55,992 bases of DNA from Butyrivibrio sp. (lineage in GTDB: Bacteria; Bacillota; Clostridia; Lachnospirales; Lachnospiraceae), in NCBI GenBank assembly GCA_015056575.1, contig SVGA01000025.1:1-55992 (forward strand). Reading direction: 5' to 3'. The notes under the pieces were generated by a model. It was not told where the DNA came from, did no database searches, and saw only the letters and a program-made list of their open reading frames with translations. Positions within the stretch are counted from its first letter, which is position 1. Each line of letters begins with the position of its first letter. Below, one piece after another: positions 9,473-18,822 of this stretch. The translations under genes were made by a program, and so were the position numbers.

Positions 9473-11287
9473 TTATTCTGCGGTTACGCTGTATACCGCA
9501 AACACGTCAGCCACCAGGTCTACCTGCTCTACGCTTACGCTCATGCCCTTGTCCTTATAGTAATCCGAGAGCCACTTTGTGTCCCTGCCCTTAAGCTGCA
9601 CCATGTAGACGTTATCCAGAAGAAGTGCCTTCTCCATGCTTTCAAAGCCGTTGTTCACGAGCTTTTTATAGTACAGCGGGCTCTTGGAGGCCCAGCCTCC
9701 CATGATGTCGTGGTTGTACTCGCTGTTGTCGACATTTTCAAACATCTTCTCCGAGAAAGTCTCCTCGCTGTAGTCGATGGCATCAGCCACAGACACCGAG
9801 GTGTACACATCCACAAAGTAGAAATTGTCGCCATTCTCCTTAAAGTATTCATAAAGCGGCCCGTAATGCTGCCGCATGCTGTCACGCTCTCTCATCTCCT
9901 CATTTATAATGCTCACCTGGTTTGGCACGGAAACTGTCGCCACCAGAGCCGCTATCACCACGGGGATAAAGACATTTCTTCTGTATTGCTCATGCTCTGC
10001 CAGGATCATTCCCACCAAAACAGCTATTTCCACAAGATACATGGGATGGGTGATCCTCACGGGATCCCTGCCTCTTACGATTATGTAAAGCCATAAACTG
10101 CTTCTGCAGGCAAACAGCAGAGCCAGCATAAGTACCACCGGCAGTCTCTTTTCTTTCTTGCCGGAAAAGAGATAGAGAACAAGCGCACCCAGATACAAAA
10201 CACACGTTATTATATTCCATGGATAATCCGACATGGGATATTGATAGCTCTTTTGCCCGGCCACATGACGAAGTCTGTAGAGGTATTCAGGCACTGCATT
10301 TATCAGCCGGGTTGTCAAGGAAACCTCATCGGTGCGAAGCTTATCCGCATATGAAGCCACCGCCCGCAAAGTTTCTGTGTTTATCTCTTCATCAAGGCCG
10401 AAGTTATAATTTATCAGCAGCTGCTGCTCGCTCTTATCAAGGCCGATCTCGTCGTAGAAGGCCTTGTTCTCGTTATAATCGGGGATGTACTGGAAATCGT
10501 AGAGCTCTGTCCTTGCGTCAAAGAAGCGATCAAAGTCCTTCCATTCGAGGGACGAATAGGCAACCCTGTGGGCAATGGCAGAAACCGCGATGCAGGCCAC
10601 TATGGCCACGCACAAAAATACGTAGTTGTTAAACAGCTCTTTTCGCTTGCCGGCACGGGATACCATAATGTTCCCCTCCTGCCTGTCCTTAAGGTCAAGG
10701 CGCACAAGCCACCATTTTGAGAGTATCCCTACTCCCACCACAGGCAGTGTCAAAAGAAGCATCTCCGATCTTATAAGGTACGCAAGAAATATAAGAAGTA
10801 CCGGGAGGATGAAGGCTCTTTTCCCCTCTTCCCTGTTTGTGAGGATAAGGAAAACGGCGGTTGCGGACAAGAAGCCGCAGGTGAAAGTGTACTGCACGAA
10901 AATAAAGTGCGCTCCCACGGCACCCAGCATGAAAGCCAGCTCCATTGCGGCAACCTCAGCCTTAAGAAGGTTGTCCCTGCAGAGCTTTTGCGATCTGTAG
11001 AATACCATGAACACGCACAGATACTGGCAGGCGCACAAAAAAATGCCGTACCAGTCAAGGCTCCTTGCCGCCCTGTATAGAAGGGCGATAAAGACGCTTA
11101 TGGGGTACAGCATCTGTATGTTATGTCCGGCGGGAGTTCCGGTATAGGCTCCCGATAAAATGTCCTTCATCAGGACATCGTCGTTTAGGTCAAAGTAATA
11201 ATCCCCAAAAAAGCCCGCAAAAATCAGAACTACGAGAGTCATAAGCACAGAAACTATGAAGTTCGGGCTGATGCGCGGCTTTTTCAT
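9473..11287 (-). CDS. Multi-pass membrane protein, probable GT-C-like glycosyltransferase of unknown specificity
   Basis: 604 residues with about ten membrane helices. After the first helix comes an acidic loop FDLNDDVLMKD (near 32-42), placed where GT-C enzymes carry their catalytic acidic residues. An outer segment (about 240-330) and a soluble C-terminal region (about 470-600) complete it. I do not recognise a named family. Its place among other multi-pass glycosyltransferase-like proteins suggests transfer of a polyprenyl-linked sugar outside the membrane. A GGAG site sits 8 bases before the ATG. Confidence 0.65.
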   Translation of the reverse strand: MKKPRISPNFIVSVLMTLVVLIFAGFFGDYYFDLNDDVLMKDILSGAYTGTPAGHNIQMLYPISVFIALLYRAARSLDWYGIFLCACQYLCVFMVFYRSQKLCRDNLLKAEVAAMELAFMLGAVGAHFIFVQYTFTCGFLSATAVFLILTNREEGKRAFILPVLLIFLAYLIRSEMLLLTLPVVGVGILSKWWLVRLDLKDRQEGNIMVSRAGKRKELFNNYVFLCVAIVACIAVSAIAHRVAYSSLEWKDFDRFFDARTELYDFQYIPDYNENKAFYDEIGLDKSEQQLLINYNFGLDEEINTETLRAVASYADKLRTDEVSLTTRLINAVPEYLYRLRHVAGQKSYQYPMSDYPWNIITCVLYLGALVLYLFSGKKEKRLPVVLMLALLFACRSSLWLYIIVRGRDPVRITHPMYLVEIAVLVGMILAEHEQYRRNVFIPVVIAALVATVSVPNQVSIINEEMRERDSMRQHYGPLYEYFKENGDNFYFVDVYTSVSVADAIDYSEETFSEKMFENVDNSEYNHDIMGGWASKSPLYYKKLVNNGFESMEKALLLDNVYMVQLKGRDTKWLSDYYKDKGMSVSVEQVDLVADVFAVYSVTAE

Positions 11288-11302
11288 GTGAACGCTCCGG
11301 GA

Positions 11303-12439
11303 TTATGTAAATTTGTAATACTCCTTTACTCTTCTGACAACCTCGTCCAGGTCATCATTGGTGAGCTTGTAATACATAGGAAGGCGAAGGAGTCTCTCGC
11401 TCTCCCTGGTGGTAAATCTGTCCTCTCCGTGGAAGCGGCTGTACTTCACGCCGGCCTTTGAAGAATGAAGGGGCACGTAGTGTGAAGCCGGGAGGATATC
11501 ATTGGAAAGAAGGTAGTCGATAAGGCCCTTCCTCTCCTCGAAGTCCTTGCACTTGATGTAGAACATATGGGCATTGTGGACACATTCCTCAGGAACATAG
11601 GGAAGCTCAATAAGTCCAGCCTCCGCAAGAGGCCTTAAGGCCTCGTAATATCTGTTGTAGTGGTCCATCCTGTCGGCATTGATCTCCTCAGCCATGGTAA
11701 GCTGTGCGTAGAGATATGCGGCGTTCATGTCGCTGGGAAGGTAGGAGGAACCGGGCATGATCCAGGAGTACTTGTCTACCTTGCCAAGCTTGTAAAGGGT
11801 TCTGTTGGTTCCCTTCTCTCTGATGATGATGGCGTCGTCAATGAAGGTCTCGTCTCTTAAAAGTAGCGCTCCGCCCTCACCCATGCTGTAATTCTTGGTC
11901 TCGTGAAAGCTGTAGTTTCCGAAATCTCCGATGGCGCCGAGGGCCTTGCCTTTGTAGGTACTCATAACGCCCTGGGCTGCATCCTCTATAACATAGAGAT
12001 CATGCCTCTTTGCGATGTCCATGATGGTGTCCATCTCGCATCCTACTCCGGCATAGTGTACAGGCACGATCGCTCTCGTTCTTGGAGTTATGGCATCCTC
12101 GATGAGGTTCTCGTCAATGTTCATGGTGTCCGGCCTTATGTCAACGAACACAACCCTGGCTCCCCGAAGGACGAAGGCATTTGCTGTTGATACGAAGGTG
12201 TAGGAAGGCATTATCACCTCGTCCCCCTCCTTGATCCCCGCAAGGATTGCAGACATCTCGGTAGCGTGGGTGCAGGATGTGGTCAAAAGAGCCTTCCGTA
12301 CCCCGGTCTTCTTCTCTATCCATTCGTTGTCCAGAGCTGTGTATTTGCCGTCGCCGCAGATCTTCTGGGCTTCCACACACTCTTTTATGTAATCAAACTC
12401 TTTTCCCGTATAAGGGGGTACATTGAAATTTATACGCAT
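11303..12439 (-). CDS. wecE: dTDP-4-amino-4,6-dideoxygalactose transaminase, WecE/RffA-like
   Basis: 378 residues, close to the length of WecE, and co-linear with my memory of the E. coli protein throughout: YTFVSTANAFVLRG, DIRPDTMNIDE, PVHYAGVGCEMDTIM, EDAAQGVMSTYKG and LLRLPMYY. The PLP lysine is K182 in SFHETKNYS. WecE converts dTDP-4-keto-6-deoxyglucose to dTDP-Fuc4N with glutamate as amino donor. The dTDP-glucose enzymes RmlA and RmlB are not in this window and would have to be encoded elsewhere. The GNAT protein two genes downstream could play the role of WecD. A good AGGAG site precedes the start. Confidence 0.92.
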   Translation of the reverse strand: MRINFNVPPYTGKEFDYIKECVEAQKICGDGKYTALDNEWIEKKTGVRKALLTTSCTHATEMSAILAGIKEGDEVIMPSYTFVSTANAFVLRGARVVFVDIRPDTMNIDENLIEDAITPRTRAIVPVHYAGVGCEMDTIMDIAKRHDLYVIEDAAQGVMSTYKGKALGAIGDFGNYSFHETKNYSMGEGGALLLRDETFIDDAIIIREKGTNRTLYKLGKVDKYSWIMPGSSYLPSDMNAAYLYAQLTMAEEINADRMDHYNRYYEALRPLAEAGLIELPYVPEECVHNAHMFYIKCKDFEERKGLIDYLLSNDILPASHYVPLHSSKAGVKYSRFHGEDRFTTRESERLLRLPMYYKLTNDDLDEVVRRVKEYYKFT

Positions 12440-12477
12440 GGCTGTTTCTCCTATATGACAGGCGCCCTTGGAGCCGG

Positions 12478-12954
12478 TCAGTCTTTTTTCCTGAATACGA
12501 TGAGCTTACTGATAACATAGTTCAGTACTATCACAACAAAGGTTGCGGCCAGCTTAACCGGCATCTTCGGGAATCCCATGAGGGTGATGAAGATGTAGAT
12601 AAGAAGGTCTTCCACTACCAGGGTAAAGAGCCTTCCTGCGGTAAAGGAGCCCGCCTGCTTGAGGAAATCCCCGGTGCTGTCCACCTTTCCGTCAAACACC
12701 CAGGTTCTGTTTGTAAAGAACTGGAAGGCTACACAGATGATCCAGTCGATGGTGTTGTTCACCACCTCGTTGAGGTGCATAACGGTGTCCATGAACCAGA
12801 ACAGGAAGATGCTCAGAAAGAAAGCCAGCCCCCCGAAGAACAGGTATAAAAGGCCTTCTTTGTGTTTCTTGTAAAAAGGTTCAAAGATATTCAAAACCGG
12901 CAGGGACATGATCCTGTCGAAAATATCCTTTTTTTGTGTTTCGTTTGTTTCCAT
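12478..12954 (-). CDS. gtrA: GtrA family membrane protein, probable polyprenyl-phosphate-sugar flippase
   Basis: 158 residues, four hydrophobic helices (about 34-52, 66-84, 102-122, 128-148). It has the GtrA features LLYLFFGGLAFFLS, the NRTWVF motif after the second helix and a basic C-terminus. GtrA proteins are thought to move polyprenyl-phosphate-linked single sugars to the outer face, working with GtrB and a GT-C transferase. The window holds two GtrB-like proteins (7903-8847, 30797-31735) and several GT-C-like proteins, so all three parts are present. Confidence 0.9.
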   Translation of the reverse strand: METNETQKKDIFDRIMSLPVLNIFEPFYKKHKEGLLYLFFGGLAFFLSIFLFWFMDTVMHLNEVVNNTIDWIICVAFQFFTNRTWVFDGKVDSTGDFLKQAGSFTAGRLFTLVVEDLLIYIFITLMGFPKMPVKLAATFVVIVLNYVISKLIVFRKKD

Positions 12955-12967
12955 AATTCATTAACTC

Positions 12968-14713
12968 CTATTCGTTACAGGCAAAGATTGTAAATCTACC
13001 ATTCTCAAAGACCTTATTATAATCATGATTTGTAATATAGTCCAATAAAATATCATACTTGGCCTGTATCCCCGCATAGTCCGCCATTTCATTTCCGACA
13101 ATGATGACAGGCTGCTCTTCACCGGACGCAGAGAGCCTCATGAGCTCATCGCTTAGCTTCTGCAGTGAATAGCTGTCAAGGTCCGGCCACACGCTGTTGA
13201 TGGCAGGCTCCATGTCAAAGATATAGGAAAGGCCCGGAACTCCCCCGAAGAGGATAACCTTTTGGTCTGTCAGGCCGTTATCCTTCAGTGCTTTGGCAAG
13301 TTCGTTTATGGAATCGGCGTTATCCCCGGTGGTAACCATCTGTTCCACCTTGGGTATGGCAACGTGACAGTCCAAAGGCGAGCCCATAGCCCCGTCCCCG
13401 AAGGACCATTTTCCGTGGAAGATGGTGCCCTGAATAAGGGTCACAACAATAACCATTGTTATCATTGCCTGCCAGGGGAAGTGATAGTTCTTTTCCCCCA
13501 TTCTCTGCATGAGGCGCCTGAAGATCCAAAGGCTTATGGGCGCTGCAACAAAGAGGTTGTTGATGACAGGATAGGTGTAATTGTTGCTGCCTATGGGAGT
13601 TATAAGGATGATCATAAGGGCGGTAAAGGCAAGGGTCTGCTCCTGTTTACTGCCGTTTAAGACTCCAAGGCTTCCAATAACACACATTATTATTGAGAAG
13701 ATGATAAACATCATGGCAGCGGAAAATACGCTGTCATAGTACCAGTAGTTTCTTGTAAATACTCCCTGGGCAAAGTAGAAACGCACCAGGATAAGGAGCC
13801 CTAAAATGTACAGAGCTTTTTTGACCATTACATACTTCTTTGGCAGGAGCATGAACATGATGATGCCCGCGCCGATGCAGGGAAGCATGATCAGCATATG
13901 GGAACCCGTATGCAGGTACGCGTCTGTAATGGACGAGAGCATTCCCCCTGCGGTGTAGTCCGATGCCCCCTCGGTCATACCAAAGAGGCCGCCAATCATA
14001 TTGAAATAGGCCATGGGGCTGTATATAAAGCTAATGGCAGCAAAGGGGAAGAAAAGACCTATCATGTATCCCCCGATGCAGATCAGTGTCTTTTTGACGG
14101 TCTCAGTGAGCCTTCCGCGAGTTATCAGCTGGAAGAACCACAAAATCAGTATAAGCGCCGCCTCTGTGATGTTGGGAAAGCGCACCATTACGTTAAGCCC
14201 AAGGCACACTCCCGCAAGGAGCAGGAAAAGAGTCTGCTTCTCCCACTCAAACAGGCCAATGAGGAGGAAAAGCACTCCAAGCGTCATAAACAGGTATGTC
14301 AGCGTGTTGTAGAGGATCACCCTCGGACACCAGAACAGGCTCTCCGCCATGAAAAGCCCAATAAAGTTCATCCACCCCGGCATCCATTTTTGAAGAAGAT
14401 AGTAGGCGGCAAGGGCTGTGGCGCAGATAAACAGCGTGCAGTAGATACCGATCCCCAGCATGCCTGCGCCAAAGGGAAGCTTCATAAGAATACTTCCAAC
14501 CGCATTTGCCAGGTAGGTGGACAGCGCCCACATGGGATCAAGGCCTTTTAAATACTGAAAGTTTGAAAGGCTGTAGGTGGTATCCGCAATATCCAGCCCT
14601 CTGTTCACCCCGATAAAGGGATACAGGAACAGTATAACCGGAAATACATATGTCTCAAGAGGCTTCTGGTACTTCTTGAATCTGTAAAAATAGCTTCTAA
14701 GGTTCTTTAGCAT
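12968..14713 (-). CDS. Multi-pass membrane protein, probable GT-C-like glycosyltransferase
   Basis: 581 residues, about twelve helices. The first outer loop contains NRGLDIADTTYSLSNF (near 37-52) with the acidic residues expected of a GT-C active site, and the last 120 residues form a soluble, probably extracytoplasmic domain. No named family is recognised with confidence. Its end and the start of GtrA are 13 bp apart, and its start overlaps the preceding acyltransferase gene by 7 bp. It is a natural candidate for the enzyme that uses the sugar lipid moved by GtrA. Confidence 0.65.
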   Translation of the reverse strand: MLKNLRSYFYRFKKYQKPLETYVFPVILFLYPFIGVNRGLDIADTTYSLSNFQYLKGLDPMWALSTYLANAVGSILMKLPFGAGMLGIGIYCTLFICATALAAYYLLQKWMPGWMNFIGLFMAESLFWCPRVILYNTLTYLFMTLGVLFLLIGLFEWEKQTLFLLLAGVCLGLNVMVRFPNITEAALILILWFFQLITRGRLTETVKKTLICIGGYMIGLFFPFAAISFIYSPMAYFNMIGGLFGMTEGASDYTAGGMLSSITDAYLHTGSHMLIMLPCIGAGIIMFMLLPKKYVMVKKALYILGLLILVRFYFAQGVFTRNYWYYDSVFSAAMMFIIFSIIMCVIGSLGVLNGSKQEQTLAFTALMIILITPIGSNNYTYPVINNLFVAAPISLWIFRRLMQRMGEKNYHFPWQAMITMVIVVTLIQGTIFHGKWSFGDGAMGSPLDCHVAIPKVEQMVTTGDNADSINELAKALKDNGLTDQKVILFGGVPGLSYIFDMEPAINSVWPDLDSYSLQKLSDELMRLSASGEEQPVIIVGNEMADYAGIQAKYDILLDYITNHDYNKVFENGRFTIFACNE

Positions 14714-15843
14714 AATTCCTCGTCCAGCTCTCTTATCTTCTTAAAAAGCCATGTATCATGCATTACTCTTCCGATAAACTCGAAGATCATCTTCCTTATC
14801 CAATCCACAAATATGCCGGCCGCAAACACGATAAGGATCGACCTTAGGCCGTGCCATGCAAACAGCAAAGCACTGTGGTAGGGAACGGGGCCCAGAAGGT
14901 GCTCCATCCAGGTAACCCATCTGTCCCTGATCTCGATGTGCATGTGAAGAAGATATACTCCGAAGGTAAGCGGCCCCACAAAGCGCACCGCATCAGCAGT
15001 TCTCCCCTCTCTCATCCTGTAGAACCTGAAGAAGGAAAAAAGCCCCAATGCCCCTGTCAGGGTAAAGAAAAAGTTATGGTTAAAGGGCACCTCGGAATAG
15101 TGAGCAAGGCCGCCGTGATTAAAGTTGATGTAATAAAGAGAGATGCTCATGGTTGCGATGATCGCGCAGGAGATAAGGAACACCATGGCACTCTTTCTTG
15201 CGGAGTAAAAAAGAACCACGTTATATTTGCGGATATAAGCGGCAATAAGATACAGACAGATAAACCAGCCGTAGTCATATCCGAAATGGTCTGTAGGGAA
15301 AAGAACCGGAACAATGCTCTTGATAAAGCAGAACCAGATAAGAAGTCCGATGATAACGGCCTTCATCTGCTTTCTGGAGAGCTTCTCCACAGCAGCGTTC
15401 ATAACAGGTGCCAGCACATACATGATGACGTAGGCTGTCACAAACCAGTAATGCTCCGAAGATATGGGAAAAAGATATTCCACCAGCCTGTAGGCAGTGT
15501 TTCCCGCCTGAAGTCTGTAGGTTCCCACCAGCATCATGACCAGAGAGACAGCAAAGGTATAGAAGTAAACCTGAGCGATAAGCTGAAGGATCCTGCTTGG
15601 CTTCACCTTACCCTTTGACAGGAAGAATCCCGAAAGGAGCACATAGACATTAACCCCTGTTATGGCAAATGACTCCATGACATTGGCAAATACAGCAGTC
15701 CCCGTAGCGGGAATCCCAAGCTTAAGCATGGCTCCCGTCTGGGTATTGTAATGGAGAGTGATGATCATAAGCATCGCCACTATCCTTAAAAGCTCAAAAC
15801 CGGGATTTCTTTTGCTTTTCTGAAGTTCGTCAGCAGTTCCCAT
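14707..15843 (-). CDS. Acyltransferase 3 family membrane protein, probable glycan O-acetyltransferase
   Basis: About 378 residues from the ATG at 15843; an in-frame TTG at 15861 adds six residues but has a poorer ribosome site. The N-terminal segment FELLRIVAMLMIITLHYN is the signature of the acyltransferase-3 family, with its histidine in the first helix, and about ten helices follow. Family members such as OafA and WecH acetylate surface sugars using acyl-CoA from the cytoplasm. In this operon it most likely O-acetylates a sugar of the glycan. Confidence 0.88.
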   Translation of the reverse strand: MGTADELQKSKRNPGFELLRIVAMLMIITLHYNTQTGAMLKLGIPATGTAVFANVMESFAITGVNVYVLLSGFFLSKGKVKPSRILQLIAQVYFYTFAVSLVMMLVGTYRLQAGNTAYRLVEYLFPISSEHYWFVTAYVIMYVLAPVMNAAVEKLSRKQMKAVIIGLLIWFCFIKSIVPVLFPTDHFGYDYGWFICLYLIAAYIRKYNVVLFYSARKSAMVFLISCAIIATMSISLYYINFNHGGLAHYSEVPFNHNFFFTLTGALGLFSFFRFYRMREGRTADAVRFVGPLTFGVYLLHMHIEIRDRWVTWMEHLLGPVPYHSALLFAWHGLRSILIVFAAGIFVDWIRKMIFEFIGRVMHDTWLFKKIRELDEELC

Positions 15844-15866
15844 AACCTTCGGTTCCCCCAAACCTG

Positions 15867-17624
15867 TTACTTTTCTTCTTTAAGTGTTGCCTTGCCATCG
15901 CCGATGCTGTAGATCATATCGCATTTTTCAATGGTCTGAAGCCTGTGGGCAATGATAACAAGTGTTTTTTTTCCATGAAGTCTGTTAATGGAATCCATGA
16001 TGGCTGCCTCTGTGTCGTTATCAAGGGCAGATGTGGCTTCATCCAGTACCAGAACCTCCGGGTCTTCAAAAAGAGCTCTCGCTATTCCAATCCTCTGACG
16101 CTGTCCGCCGGAGAGCCTTATTCCTCTCTCACCGATCTGTGTGTCCAGGCCTTCCGGCAGCTCTTTTACAAATTCATCAAGAGCGGCCTCCTTAAGAGCC
16201 TGCCATACCTTGGCATCGTCTATCTCATCCTCGGGAACGCCGAAAGCCACATTCTTCCTGATGGTTGAGTCCGTCATAAATATTGTCTGAGGGATGTAGC
16301 CTATGTTCTTGAGCCACCCCCTGTAATTGGTGTTAACATCAACGCCGTCCGCTAGGATCCTGCCGTTCTCGGGCTGCAGCAATCCAAGGAGTACGTCCAC
16401 AATGGTGGTCTTACCTGCCCCGGAGGTTCCAACGATACCCACGGACTTTCCAACGGGGATGTCCATGGTGGCTTTTTCAAGGATAAGCTTGTCGGTGCCC
16501 GGATATTTGTAGGTGATATCCTCAAGCCTTATGGTCCTCGTTACGGGAAGCTTCTCCACTGCCTCTTTTACCCGGTAATCATCACTGTTGTAGTTAATTG
16601 TGGTGTCGTGGATCTCATTTTGGAGATTGTCGCTTACGTTATCAAGGAAAGGCTCAAAGTATGCGATGGAGGTAAGGTAATTGTTGATCCTGTTGGCGCT
16701 GGGAAGGAGCCTTGCCGCTGCTGCTGCCAGAACGGTGAGCTGAGGAAGCAGGGAAGCGATGCTGGTTCCCGTGGCCATTACCGCCAGCATATAGCCTATC
16801 ATGCCTGCGATGGCGATGGTCTCGATCAGGAGCCTGGGTGTTGAATTGTAAAGGTTGTATTTCTGAACTGCGTTGACGTAGCCTGCTCCGCAGTCTGCAT
16901 AGCCGTTGATGAAATAGTTCTCCTTGTTGGCAACCTTGATCTCCTTGATGCCGGTGACAGACTCATAGATCCACTTGTAAAGGCCGCTGTAGTAGTCCTG
17001 GTTGTCCTGTCCGGCCTTGACCATGACGGGCTTGATGAAGAACTTGATCACAAGAAGCACGATAACAAGTAGCGTCGCGATGGTAAGGGTCATTTTGGCA
17101 TCCTGGCTAAGGAGTATGATGACCAGGCATACGAATACGATCATCTCACTGATAAGCTGCAGGCAGCTCAGGATCAGAGCGTAGAGGTTATTAACATCCG
17201 AGGTGATGTTTCTCTGAATGACAGTTGTGTCAGCATTAAGGTAATACTCATAGGGGCGCTGCATGAAGTTGATCATCATGCGGCGGGAGGTGGCAAACTG
17301 GTTGGTGTAGACGAAGCGAAGCTGTACAACGTTCATGAAGTACAGGAATACGTTCTTGACCACAAATACCAGGATCAGAGCCACCATGATAAGGGCCGCC
17401 AGCTGGGTGGTGCTGCCAAGGTGGAACAGGCTGTAGATCCCTGAAAGTATCCTGCTCTCCTCCACCTGTTTGGGGTCAATGACAACCTGCATCACAGGGG
17501 CGATCATGGCGATACCGAAGGCTTCAAGTACGCCGCCTATGAGCATCAGGATGACTATGCCCACCATCTGTCTTTTTTGCCTCTTATCAAGAAGCACCTT
17601 GAGTTTACTGTAAATCTTTCGCAT
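15867..17624 (-). CDS. ABC exporter half-transporter, PglK/MsbA-like lipid-linked oligosaccharide flippase candidate
   Basis: 585 residues. A membrane domain of six helices (about 20-310) is fused to an ATPase domain with Walker A GTSGAGKTT at 399-407, Q446, the signature LSGGQ at 504-508, Walker B VLVLDEA at 524-530 and the switch His in IIAHRLQT. Such half-transporters act as homodimers. PglK flips lipid-linked oligosaccharides, and the PglF/PglE-like pair in the same operon makes that role more likely than drug export. No Wzx-type flippase is present in the locus, so this protein may supply that step. Confidence 0.9.
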   Translation of the reverse strand: MRKIYSKLKVLLDKRQKRQMVGIVILMLIGGVLEAFGIAMIAPVMQVVIDPKQVEESRILSGIYSLFHLGSTTQLAALIMVALILVFVVKNVFLYFMNVVQLRFVYTNQFATSRRMMINFMQRPYEYYLNADTTVIQRNITSDVNNLYALILSCLQLISEMIVFVCLVIILLSQDAKMTLTIATLLVIVLLVIKFFIKPVMVKAGQDNQDYYSGLYKWIYESVTGIKEIKVANKENYFINGYADCGAGYVNAVQKYNLYNSTPRLLIETIAIAGMIGYMLAVMATGTSIASLLPQLTVLAAAAARLLPSANRINNYLTSIAYFEPFLDNVSDNLQNEIHDTTINYNSDDYRVKEAVEKLPVTRTIRLEDITYKYPGTDKLILEKATMDIPVGKSVGIVGTSGAGKTTIVDVLLGLLQPENGRILADGVDVNTNYRGWLKNIGYIPQTIFMTDSTIRKNVAFGVPEDEIDDAKVWQALKEAALDEFVKELPEGLDTQIGERGIRLSGGQRQRIGIARALFEDPEVLVLDEATSALDNDTEAAIMDSINRLHGKKTLVIIAHRLQTIEKCDMIYSIGDGKATLKEEK

Positions 17625-17630
17625 TTAAAT

Positions 17631-18692
17631 TCATTTCCTTCCGCTTCGAAGGTCCCTGTAGAACCAAAGAAGCCTGTAATAAATATAAAAGAAGAGGTGT
17701 GACTTCATCTGGAAGCCGATAAGCTTCTTCTCTTCCGGGTGGATCTTCTCTATGTAGTAAGGGTTTTTCTGAAAATCGGGAAAGGTCTCCTTCATCTCTT
17801 TTCCCAGGGCTCTTGTAAAACTGTAGCAGCCGGGAACCTTGAATTTCTTTGGCATTGCGGAGAACAGGGTGTTCACGTAGAAAAGCACCGTGTACTGAAA
17901 CTCTATCTCCTGCCGGTAATCCTCAAAATAGCCATTGTCTTTGGCTTCCTTAACTATCATGCGGCCTGCGGCCATTCTGTCCTCAAGGTTTTTCCTGGAG
18001 ATGCTGTGGACCGTTGAGGCATCGTGCTGATAGTAGAAGTACATGGGCTCCTGAATATATTCAAAATGCCCGGATCTGATCATCCAGGTGTTGCTGACGG
18101 CGTTGTCCTCGTAGAAGATGTTCTCCGGGAAAACACTCAGCTTTTCCCTGGTGCCGGGAACATAGTCCCCGAGGATGAGGCTTCGCCTGTAGATCTTCAC
18201 CACCAGGCTTCCGGTCTCGATAAGGAGCTTCCTGTATTTCTCTTTGTCCATGACACCGGTCTGCTCAAAGTTGTTGTTGTGGACTACCTGCCCCACCTTG
18301 AAACTGTGCTCATGGGTCAGATTATAGTCACAACCCACCATGTCGGCGCCGGTCTCCTCCGCCTTTTTTATGAGTTTCTCGTAGTAGTCCGGGGTGATCC
18401 AGTCGTCCGCATCGATAAACCCCAGCCACTCGCCCCTTGCAATGGCAAGGCCTATGTTCTTGGCTCCGCCCTGGTGAAGGTTCTTTTCCGAATGGATGGC
18501 TATGAAGCGGTCCGGGTATCTGTCCCGGTAGCCCTTAAGTATCTCATAGGAATTGTCCGTAGAGCAGTCGTCCACTGCTATTATCTCATAGCTTCCGGGT
18601 TCCAGAGTCTGGGAAACAAGGCTGTCCAGGCAATATTCAAGTTTTCCGTCCGCTGCCATGTTGTAGACAGGCACAACCACGCTAAGTTTCAT
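17631..18692 (-). CDS. Glycosyltransferase family 2
   Basis: 353 residues. The GT2 fold is shown by LSVVVPVYNMA at the start, VDDCSTDNS near 41-49, and the metal-binding WLGFIDADDW near 89-98. The C-terminal 130 residues are basic and aromatic and likely hold the membrane-associated acceptor part. It adds one sugar to the growing lipid-linked glycan in the cytoplasm; donor and acceptor cannot be read from the sequence. It is the first gene after a probable internal terminator. Confidence 0.9.
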   Translation of the reverse strand: MKLSVVVPVYNMAADGKLEYCLDSLVSQTLEPGSYEIIAVDDCSTDNSYEILKGYRDRYPDRFIAIHSEKNLHQGGAKNIGLAIARGEWLGFIDADDWITPDYYEKLIKKAEETGADMVGCDYNLTHEHSFKVGQVVHNNNFEQTGVMDKEKYRKLLIETGSLVVKIYRRSLILGDYVPGTREKLSVFPENIFYEDNAVSNTWMIRSGHFEYIQEPMYFYYQHDASTVHSISRKNLEDRMAAGRMIVKEAKDNGYFEDYRQEIEFQYTVLFYVNTLFSAMPKKFKVPGCYSFTRALGKEMKETFPDFQKNPYYIEKIHPEEKKLIGFQMKSHLFFYIYYRLLWFYRDLRSGRK

Positions 18693-18745
18693 TTACACTT
18701 TCCTGATCGCAAAAGAGTTCCGCCAAGGGCAGTACCTCTTATCAT

Positions 18746-18784
18746 AAAAAGGAAGCATCGGCCGCTAAAAGACCTGGTGCTTCC
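18746..18784 (-). terminator. Probable internal terminator or attenuator between the pseB-like gene and the rest of the operon
   Basis: On the minus strand, arms 76-84 and 51-59 of the 18700s form a stem of at least 7 perfect pairs (GGAAGCA with TGCTTCC), followed directly by five T (18746-18750). It sits 39 bp past the pseB-like stop. No strong new promoter is visible between it and the next gene, so partial read-through or antitermination would be needed to express the remaining twelve genes. Confidence 0.65.
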
Positions 18785-18822
18785 GATTTGTTTGCAGCTT
18801 ATTTATCTGTCAGGCAGGCAGA

